This document shows, in pieces, positions 1-10,810 of a stretch of 15,547 bases of DNA. Source of the DNA: an uncultured Pseudomonadota bacterium (lineage in GTDB: Bacteria > Myxococcota_A > UBA796 > UBA9615). Positions within the stretch are counted from its first letter, which is position 1. Every line of letters begins with the position of its first letter. Position numbers and translations under genes: made by a program. The notes below the pieces were generated by a model. The model saw nothing but the letters and a program-made list of their open reading frames with translations. It made no database searches and was not told the origin of the DNA. The stretch lies in contig CALCXL010000940.1 in the NCBI GenBank assembly GCA_937907595.1, forward strand, positions 1-15,547, written 5' to 3'.

Positions 1-520
1 TGGTGGGCTCGTCGTCATCGCAGTCGCCATCGCAGTCGGAGAGGCCGTCCAGGTCGTCGTCCACCTCGTTCGGGCCCAGCGCGCCGTCGCAGTCGGTGTC
101 CAGGCCGTCGCAGCCTTCCGCCGCGCCGGGGTGGACCAGCGGGGCGTCGTCGTCGCAGTCGGCGGCGTCGGTGTAGGTGGTGGCGCAGCCGCCGTTGGAT
201 CCGTCGAAGGCCCCGTCCTGGTCTGCGTCGAAGCCGAAGTCGATGGGGTCGCCGCAGGCCTCGAGGTCGCCGTCGCAGGCCTCGGGGGCGCCGGGGTACG
301 CGCTGCTGTCGTTGTCGTCGCAGTCGACGGCCCCCGCGCCCACCAGCGACACGCAGTCCGGCTCGTCGGCGTCCAGGGCGCCGTCGGTGTCGGCGTCGAA
401 GTCCTCGTCGATGTCGCCGTCGCAGTCCTCGTCCACGCCGTCGCAGGACTCGGGGGCGTCGGGGTGGACGTCGGGGTCGTTGTCGTCGCAGTCGTCGCTC
501 ACGTAGCCGTCGCCGTCGCC
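1..520 (-). repeat. MopE-type metal-binding repeat coding region
   Basis: This part of the FG-GAP gene encodes Asp/Cys-rich repeats with the signature DCDD-x-(D)-x3-(H/Y)PGA-x-E-x-CDG-x-x-x-DC (three full copies plus a fourth cut by the window edge). At DNA level the plus strand shows dense GTC/GTCGCAGTC tracts, because Asp is encoded almost only by GAC. Similar repeats occur in MopE, a copper-binding surface protein of Methylococcus, and in many myxobacterial outer-surface proteins. Copper binding here is inferred from family resemblance only. Confidence 0.75.
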
Positions 521-3445
521 GTCGAGGGCGGTGCGGAGGTGGGTGCGCTGGGGGTGGAGGGCGTCGCCGTAGTACCAGCGGCTGTGGGGCAGGGACGGCG
601 CCTGGGACGGGTCGCGCTGCAGGCGTGCGCGCCAGTGGTAGCCGGTGTCGCCGAGCAGGCCGTCCACGACGTGGGACAGGTCCATGGGGGCCGGCGACGT
701 GCACGAACTCGGACTCGCTCAGCCCCGCGCCGTCGAAGAGGACGCCGCCGGGCTTCGCCTCTACCTGGATGCGCGCGCGGGCGGGGCCCTCGGGGAGCTG
801 CACGGCGGGCCAGAAGACCTGGAAGGCGGCGCCGTCGGTGCGGTTGCCGCGGGCGAGGGGGCTGCCGTCGAGGTCGAGGGCGCGGGGGCGGGTGCTGAGG
901 GGGTCGCGCCCGCCCCAGGTGCCGCCGCGTTGGTTGTAGATGTTGTTGAAGGTCCACTGGGTGAGGTCGCCGAAGCCGTCGCCGTTGAAGTCGCCGCCGC
1001 CGAGGGTGACGAGGCAGCCACCGACGCTCTGTACGTGGCTCGCGCTCACGCCGCCGGCCCCGCCCAGGTGCTGCCGACACCAGTTGCTGTGGCTTGACGT
1101 CGCGAGGTCCGCGAAGCCGTCGCCGTTCAGGTCGGTCACCGCCTGTGCGAGGTACCACCGACCGGCGGAATAGAGCACGTCGCGGCTCGTGAAGTAGTTG
1201 GCTCCGCCGTAGTCGATCCAGCTCCGCCCTTCGACCTCCGGGTCAGGAAACGACGACGAGCTGACCAGGTCGTCGAAGCCGTCGCCGTCGAGGTCGCCGG
1301 CGGTGAGGAACCAACCGAACCACCCGCCCGGCACGTCCCCATCGAGCGTTCGATCGGCCGACGAGGAGGGTCCCGCGGCGCTCCCGAGGTAGACGAAGGC
1401 CCGGCCCACCGCCGCCGTGGACAGCGCGACCGCGCGGTCCCCCACGGCCAGATCGTCGCAGCCGTCCCCGTCGAAGTCGCCGGACGTCATCGCCGTGCCG
1501 AAGACCCCTGGCACCGCCTGGCTCAGGGACCAGTCGGGGGTCGCTGAGGGGCCCGCCGGCCCGCCCGCCCACAGGTTGACGTGCCAACCGCCGAAGTTGT
1601 CGGCCGCGGCGACGTCGGCGTACCCATCGCAGTTGATGTCGACGACCTCCAGCCCGTAGCCGGTCTGCGAGTTCGCGTCCTCGCCGAGTTGGGTCCAAGC
1701 GGCAGCGGCCTCGAGCCCCGTCGCGCTGCCGAAGAACGCCTGCAGCTGGCCCTGGTCGGTCCCGGCCGGTCCGTCGAGCATGCGCGAGTTGATCACCAGA
1801 TCGTCGTAGCCGTCCCCATTGAGGTCGCCCACGCCCGTCTCGAAGCCGAGCTGGTCCCCGTCGCTGGCGCCCGCCACGAACCAGGTGGCTGCGCCCGGTC
1901 CAGCGTCGGAGCCGGGCCGCACCTCCACGGAGCCGCGCTGCGCCGTCGTATCGGGCCAGTTTGGCGTCGCGATCACGAGGTCGTCGAAGCCGTCCCCATC
2001 GAAGTCCGCCGGCGGCGCGGCGTCGTTGAAGCGGCCGACTTTGGACACGGTGGATGAGTACAGCACGCTGTCCAACGTCGTCGACATCACCGCCTGCCAC
2101 GCCCGATGCCCGGCTACCTCCCCCCCGTCGGCGAACCCGTCGTCGTTCCCCGGCTCCGACAGCGCCACGGTGAAGCGCCCATCGTCCCCGGGGGCCAGGG
2201 CCTGGAACGCCGATCCGAGCCCCAGGTCCGGGTCGCCGCCCGCCGCCGTCACGTCCCAGTTGGCGGCCTCGGGCCCCGCCGGGCCGCCGGGGAAGGCCAG
2301 CGCGTGGGCGTCCGCCGCACCCCCGCCGGGCTCGCCCACGATCACGTCGGAGTAGCCGTCCTGGTCCAGGTCCAGCGCCGGGCCCAGGACGTCCCGGCCG
2401 CTGTCCGCGCTGGTGCCGGTGGTCGACCAGAGGACGGCGCCCAGGGCGTTGAGGGGGCCTCCCCCATGGACCTGGATCCGGCCAGCTCCGGCGCCGTAGC
2501 CCCCGGAGCCCACCGCGAAGTCCGCGACGCCGTCGCCGTTCACGTCACCGACCCCGCGCCCGCTGCTGCCCAGATTCAGGGCGGCGCTGCCGCCGATGGC
2601 GGTCCACCCCGGGATCCCCCCAAACCCGCGGCCCCTCCGGCGAACAGATCGACGCGCCCCTCCCCGGCAAACGCGCCCGAATACCCCGGCGAGCCCACGA
2701 GCAGGTCGTGGAAGCCGTCGCCATCGACGTCCCCCGCCGGCCAGACCCCGCTCGTGCCGCAGTCGGCCGATCCGCAGGTCCAGGTCCAGTCGGGCTCGTC
2801 CGGCAGGCCCGTGCCGGTGCCCAGGAACACGAAGACGCCGCCCTCGTCGACGAAGGCCGCGTCCCAGCCCGCCGCGACCGCGGCCACGTCGAGCGAGCCG
2901 TCCCCGTTGAGATCGCCCACCGAGACCGCCGCGTCGAGCCCGGCGTCCGCCTGGGGCGGCTCCCAGGTCCAGCACGGCGTCGTCGACGGCAACGAGGCCG
3001 CGCCGCAAAAGAGCTCGATCCGGCCGGAGCCGACCTCCGCCCCCGACCAGCCCGGGGACACGGCCAGCACATCCCCAAAGCCGTCCCCGTCCACGTCCCC
3101 CGCCGGCCAGCAGCGCAGCATCGCGTCGGCCTGCCCCCCGAAGACCGACCAGGTGACCAGGGGCGCCGGCTCGCTGACCCCGCCCACGAAGATCGCGCAG
3201 CGCCCCTCGTCGGCGAAGGCCCCGTCCCAGCGCGGGCTGTCGGCGATGAGGTCGGGCAGGCCGTCGCCATCCACGTCCGTGTGCGGCCCGGTTCGCGCGT
3301 GCAGCTCCGCGCCGTCCTGCAGGCCGTACCTCGCCCAGACCGCCGACGACTGCAGGAGCGCGTGGGCTCCGCTGTCCTCCGGCTCCTTCGCCCCATTGAC
3401 GCAGCCGGTGAGCAATACCGACAGCGCCGCGATCCATCCCCTCAT
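1..3445 (-). CDS. FG-GAP / MopE-repeat surface lipoprotein (partial, two frameshifts)
   Basis: Large secreted lipoprotein, C-terminus beyond the left edge. The start ATG at 3445 follows a GGGAGGG Shine-Dalgarno, and the N-terminus MRGWIAALSVLLTGC has a lipobox (LTGC, Cys15). Roughly residues 50-860 hold about 13 FG-GAP/VCBS calcium-loop repeats of the form D-x-[DN]-x-DG-x-x-D (for example DVDGDGFGDV, DLNGDGYDDL), usual in beta-propeller adhesins. A linker containing GYHWRARLQRDPSQAP and HSRWYYGD follows. From about residue 975 come three and a half MopE-type putative metal-binding repeats (DCDDNDPDVHPDAPESCDG and variants). The reading frame is broken twice, near 2616-2621 and 686-690. The shifts compensate each other and each lies in a homopolymer, so I read one gene and suspect consensus errors. 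The ligand is unknown; a role in adhesion or surface binding is inferred. It follows a tiny lipoprotein ORF on the same strand after 78 bp. Confidence 0.85.
686..690 (-). other. Apparent +1 frameshift in the FG-GAP gene
   Basis: A run of five G on the plus strand (five C in the gene). The FG-GAP frame is sound up to SEFVHVAGP and then turns into Arg/Pro-rich sequence. Removing one C continues it as VAGPMDLSHVVDGLLGDTGY and on into the MopE repeats, which lie in the original frame of the gene's start. The change is opposite in sign to the one at 2616-2621. Confidence 0.75.
2616..2621 (-). other. Apparent -1 frameshift in the FG-GAP gene
   Basis: A run of six C on the plus strand (six G in the mRNA sense). 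Upstream, the zero frame encodes good FG-GAP sequence ending in GGAAGLGG, then degrades into Ser/Pro/Ala-rich sequence and stops near 2576. The other frame encodes good FG-GAP sequence starting at IPGWTAIGG. One extra G in the run would give GGAAGLGGIPGWTAIGG with no interruption. The mRNA reads G GGG GGA in codon phase, which also fits the X-XXY-YYZ slippery pattern. A sequencing or assembly deletion is the simplest explanation. Confidence 0.75.
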
Positions 3446-3448
3446 CGT

Positions 3449-3455
3449 CCCTCCC
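3449..3455 (-). promoter_or_regulatory. Shine-Dalgarno of the FG-GAP gene
   Basis: GGGAGGG on the minus strand, three bases before the ATG at 3445. It supports that start, which also begins the lipoprotein signal peptide. Confidence 0.6.
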
Positions 3456-3480
3456 AGGATCGCTCCAGTGCCGTTCCCTG

Positions 3481-3493
3481 CTCGCCAGGCGAG
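3481..3493. promoter_or_regulatory. Inverted repeat ahead of the FG-GAP gene
   Basis: CTCGCCAGGCGAG has 6-bp arms around a single centre base, in the 78-bp gap between the tiny ORF (ends 3524) and the FG-GAP gene. On the minus strand a weak -10-like TACGAT (3497-3502) lies just upstream, so the repeat would sit near a transcription start. It could be an operator. There is no T-tract to make it a terminator. No convincing -35 was seen. Confidence 0.25.
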
Positions 3494-3523
3494 GCTATCG
3501 TACTGAGCCCCTCCGCCATCGCA

Positions 3524-3601
3524 CTAGGGAAATAGGGCGCGCCCGGACCCGCGCAGCGCGCAGGCGGCCAGCAGCAGCGTGAGCCAGAGGCCCCGCGTCA
3601 T
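3524..3601 (-). CDS. Tiny (25-aa) lipoprotein-like ORF, LptM-like pattern
   Basis: A 25-codon ORF, MTRGLWLTLLLAACALRGSGRALFP, starting inside the stop codon of the upstream 188-aa lipoprotein gene (ATGA overlap at 3598-3601), which suggests translational coupling. It has a basic start, a Leu-rich core and a lipobox LAAC (Cys14), so the mature peptide would be only 12 residues. The pattern C-x-L-[KR]-G ... L-F-P resembles the short LptM (YifL) lipoproteins that help assemble the LptDE LPS translocon, whose mature start is CGLKGPLYFP-like. The match is short, and there is no dapF or lysA neighbour as often seen for that family. It may instead be a chance ORF or a truncated lipoprotein. Confidence 0.4.
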   Translation of the reverse strand: MTRGLWLTLLLAACALRGSGRALFP

Positions 3602-4164
3602 TCGCTCGCGCCCCACAGGCCCGGGTTGCCTCCGGCGGTGCGCGTGACGATGAAGCCGTATTCGACCAAACAGGACACCACGGGGCAGCGGTTGTCGCTC
3701 AGCTGGGTCTCGCTGATCTCCACCGACAGCCGGCCATCGGCCTGGGCGAAGTCCTCGTCGCCGAAGGTCAGCTCGGCCCCGACCCGGAAGTCGAACTCGC
3801 AGCCCACGGAGTCCGCCTCCAGCAGCGACGAGAAGTCCGAGCCCAGGTCCAGCCCGTCCACCGTCGCGTTCTCCGTGGTCGTCTCCCCCACGAACACGCG
3901 GTCGCCCTGGTTGGTGATGGCGGTGACGAATACCGAGGCGTCGGGCCGGAAGAATTGGGCCTGGGTGACGGCGTCGGCGCTCCCCACGCGCAGGTCGTCG
4001 ATGGGCGCGTCCTGCACCACGTCGATCCAGACGGCGGCGCGACCGGCGTCCACCCCGGCCCCGCAGGTGGCGACCAGGGGCGTCACCGAGTCGAAGTCGT
4101 AGTACCCGACCTCGCTGTCGATGCAGCCGGCGAGCAGGAGGGAGCCGATCAGGAGGAAGCGCAT
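3598..4164 (-). CDS. Unknown lipoprotein, 188 aa
   Basis: I do not recognise this protein. It begins MRFLLIGSLLLAGC, a clear lipoprotein signal peptide with lipobox LAGC (Cys14), so it should be anchored to the inner or outer membrane. The mature part is acidic and beta-rich in appearance, with four further cysteines (in ATCGAG, SVGCEF and NRCPVVSC), which could form disulfides in the periplasm. No catalytic motif is visible. The ATG at 4164 was chosen for the signal peptide; no strong Shine-Dalgarno precedes it. Its stop overlaps the start of the tiny ORF at 3601 by four bases. It lies about 50 bases downstream of a strong hairpin (4214-4251), which may affect its expression. Confidence 0.8.
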   Translation of the reverse strand: MRFLLIGSLLLAGCIDSEVGYYDFDSVTPLVATCGAGVDAGRAAVWIDVVQDAPIDDLRVGSADAVTQAQFFRPDASVFVTAITNQGDRVFVGETTTENATVDGLDLGSDFSSLLEADSVGCEFDFRVGAELTFGDEDFAQADGRLSVEISETQLSDNRCPVVSCLVEYGFIVTRTAGGNPGLWGASE

Positions 4165-4213
4165 GCTGCAGCATAGAGCCTGCGGAGCCGGGGAGTCCGA
4201 CCGCTCCCAACGG

Positions 4214-4251
4214 CCGAACCCCGCCCCCAGGCAGGTGGGGACGGGGTCCGG
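4214..4251. promoter_or_regulatory. Long stem-loop in the 4165-4414 intergenic region
   Basis: Arms 4214-4228 and 4237-4251 pair over 15 positions with two mismatches (13 Watson-Crick pairs), leaving the 8-base loop AGGCAGGT. No T-tract follows on either strand, so a standard intrinsic terminator is not supported. It sits between two lipoprotein genes on the minus strand, about 50 bases before the downstream start. It could be a leader structure, an attenuator or part of a repeated intergenic element. Confidence 0.5.
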
Positions 4252-4274
4252 TTTGGCAGGCTGCGGGAGGCGAA

Positions 4275-4284
4275 CCCCGCGGGG
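4275..4284. promoter_or_regulatory. CCCCGCGGGG palindrome
   Basis: A perfect 10-bp palindrome in the same intergenic region. The 10-mer CGAACCCCGC that overlaps it (4271-4280) is also present at 4215-4224, inside the left arm of the long stem-loop. This makes it part of a repeated motif. Confidence 0.3.
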
Positions 4285-4289
4285 GTGAC

Positions 4290-4301
4290 AGCCAGCTGGC
4301 T
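4290..4301. promoter_or_regulatory. AGCCAGCTGGCT palindrome
   Basis: A perfect 12-bp palindrome midway between the two lipoprotein genes, six bases from another palindrome. It has the size and symmetry of a dimeric-regulator operator. No promoter elements around it are strong enough to prove this. Confidence 0.35.
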
Positions 4302-4337
4302 CCGTGCGGTGCCGATGGGGGTCGGCGTGGGGGGAGT

Positions 4338-4392
4338 CGGCGGGGGCAGGACCCGCCGGGGCTCCGGTGACGGCGGGGGCAGGACCCGCCGG
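4338..4392. repeat. Two tandem 22-bp repeats, each a stem-loop
   Basis: CGGCGGGGGCAGGACCCGCC plus GG occurs at 4338-4359 and again at 4371-4392, spaced 33 bp start to start and identical over 22 bp. Each copy folds as CGGCGGG / CCCGCCG, a 7-bp perfect stem with the 7-base loop GGCAGGA. They begin about 20 bp beyond the stop codon of the 305-aa lipoprotein gene (minus strand). They may work as a factor-dependent terminator or mRNA 3' stabiliser. No T-tract follows. Confidence 0.6.
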
Positions 4393-4414
4393 TGGCGATG
4401 AAGATGGGTGCCGA

Positions 4415-5332
4415 TCAGCCTCCGAACAGGGTGGTGGAGTCGAAGCAGGTCTCGCCCTGCGCGACGTCGTTGATGAAGACCGAGGCGCAGCCGTCGCACT
4501 CGGGGCTGAAGACCGCCCGGAGCTCGACGCGCCCTGCGTCGTTGGTGAAGGTGGCGCGGAGTTCCCCGCCGCGGGCGTCGCCGCAGGTGGCGTCGAGCAC
4601 GATGTTGTCGGCGTCGACGGTCCAGGCCAGCTCGGTGGTGCTGATGAAGTCGCCGACGAAGCCGAGCACCTGCTCGTCCAGGTCGATGCCGGGGGCCCAG
4701 GCGCCGCTGACGTCCAGGTCGCCGCCGTAGTCCAGCGCGCTCACCGCCAGGTCCGCCTCCAGCGCCCCGCCGTCGAGCCCGCCGTCCAGGGCGACCGAGC
4801 CGCGCATGCCCAGCAGGCCCTCTTCGAAGCCCACGAAGGTGACCGACGTGGAGGCAGCCGCGCCCTGGAGCAGCAGGCCCTCGAGCTCGGCGCCGCTCGG
4901 CAGCGTGCCGTCCCAGTCCTCGGGGAGGTCGCCCTCGGGCACGTCGCGCTCGCCCTGCATCTCGGAGTGGGAGGGCAGGAGGATGGCCTGCTTCACGTCC
5001 AGGAATCCGCGGGAAGCGCCGCAGCGGGCGAAGTCGTAGCGCACGGTGCCCTGCAGGTCCTCGCCGCCCATGGCGTCGACCAGCTCGATGCCCACACAGG
5101 CGGGGTCGGGCTCGATGCCCACGGTGTGTCCGTCGGCCTGGATGCGGGCGCTCAGCTCGGCGTAGCCGGCGCCGCGGAGCACGCCCAGGGCCATCGTCGC
5201 GCCGACCTCCAGGGGCAGGTACTGGGCCTCGCTGCGGGCCATCTCCAGCTCGAAGGTCGCGTCCAGGTCAGCGCAGCCGGTCAGCAGCGCGGTGGCGGCG
5301 AGGAGGCTGGGGACGAGGAAGCGGGCGGCCAT
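4415..5332 (-). CDS. Unknown lipoprotein, 305 aa
   Basis: I do not recognise a family. The start at 5332 (MAARFLVPSLLAATALLTGC) gives a good signal peptide with lipobox LTGC (Cys20) and lies six bases after a GGAG at 5339-5342. A GTG start 12 bases further upstream (5344) is possible but would overlap that ribosome site. The mature protein is acidic and Gly/Asp-rich, with few aromatic residues. Paired cysteines stand near the middle (EPDPACVGIE, FARCGAS) and near the C-terminus (DATCGDA, SPECDGCAS, GETCFDS), suggesting disulfides outside the cytoplasm. No enzyme motif is visible. It diverges from the kinase-cyclase gene across a 361-bp gap, and the stem-loop-rich region follows its stop. Confidence 0.8.
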   Translation of the reverse strand: MAARFLVPSLLAATALLTGCADLDATFELEMARSEAQYLPLEVGATMALGVLRGAGYAELSARIQADGHTVGIEPDPACVGIELVDAMGGEDLQGTVRYDFARCGASRGFLDVKQAILLPSHSEMQGERDVPEGDLPEDWDGTLPSGAELEGLLLQGAAASTSVTFVGFEEGLLGMRGSVALDGGLDGGALEADLAVSALDYGGDLDVSGAWAPGIDLDEQVLGFVGDFISTTELAWTVDADNIVLDATCGDARGGELRATFTNDAGRVELRAVFSPECDGCASVFINDVAQGETCFDSTTLFGG

Positions 5333-5627
5333 CGGTCTCTCCACAGGGCGTTCGAAGTCCGTGATGAACTTCGGGGTCGCTCCCGTGGAGGCAGTACCTC
5401 CGTTCCCATTCGATGGCCCTTCAAACCGGGGCGCCGGGGCGCTTCAGGTCAGGGGCTTTGCGGACCCGGCTTTCGCTCGGGGGTGCCTTGTCGTGGGAAC
5501 GACCGTTTTCGTTTCGCACCTTCTTCATCGTCCCCGCCCCGAACTTCTGGAGCGGGAAATGGGGTGGGGGGAACCGGTGCAGGCGACCCCTGGGCGCGGT
5601 GAAAGGGTCGATCTTCAGGGCGGAATT

Positions 5628-5633
5628 TGTAAT
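5628..5633 (+). promoter_or_regulatory. Possible -10 element for the kinase-cyclase gene
   Basis: TGTAAT differs from TATAAT at one base and stands out in a GC-rich setting (TTTGTAAT). No recognisable -35 lies 16-18 bp upstream, so this is a weak call. Confidence 0.25.
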
Positions 5634-5683
5634 CGGCGGGGTCGTCGCCGTTTCCTGTTGTGCCGGGGGGCGGGCGACGGGAC

Positions 5684-5688
5684 GGGAG
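5684..5688 (+). promoter_or_regulatory. Shine-Dalgarno fixing the kinase-cyclase start
   Basis: GGGAG with a 5-base spacer to the ATG at 5694. It favours this start over the upstream in-frame ATG at 5292, whose extension would overlap the divergent lipoprotein gene and shows no domain-like sequence. Confidence 0.65.
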
Positions 5689-5693
5689 ACGAC

Positions 5694-10787
<5,094 letters not shown>

Positions 10788-10810
10788 TCGGCGGGGGACG
10801 GGGGGGCCCC

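Larger units (their letters stand above)
5333..5693. other. Divergent intergenic region, 361 bp
   Basis: This gap lies between the minus-strand 305-aa lipoprotein gene and the plus-strand kinase-cyclase gene, so it should hold promoters for both. It is visibly less GC-biased than the genes around it. Visible elements are: an inverted repeat CGAAGT ... ACTTCG at 5353-5373, close to the lipoprotein start; a short hairpin GTCGT-GGGA-ACGAC at 5490-5503 followed by CGTTTTCGTTT, a weak intrinsic-terminator or attenuator shape on the plus strand; and a -10-like TGTAAT at 5628-5633 without a good -35, which would give a leader of about 55 bases for the kinase gene. The kinase frame is open through this gap, but I see no conserved protein sequence in it. 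Confidence 0.5.

Noticed and set aside
1..530. Microsatellite or CRISPR-like array from the repeating GTC tracts
   Set aside because: The repetition comes from Asp codons (GAC) in the MopE repeats; units are irregular and have no spacer structure.
499..1158. A 219-aa Arg-rich protein on the minus strand
   Set aside because: It is the third frame of the FG-GAP gene, with low-complexity Arg/Pro/Thr sequence and no motifs.
5292..5693. N-terminal extension of the kinase protein from the ATG at 5292
   Set aside because: It overlaps the divergent lipoprotein gene, has no domain-like sequence, and the ATG at 5694 has a good Shine-Dalgarno directly before the kinase domain.
10788..10810. Bidirectional terminator in the 23-bp gap between convergent genes
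   Set aside because: The G7C5 run (10800-10811) is a palindrome without a loop and there is no T-tract, so no hairpin terminator can be supported.
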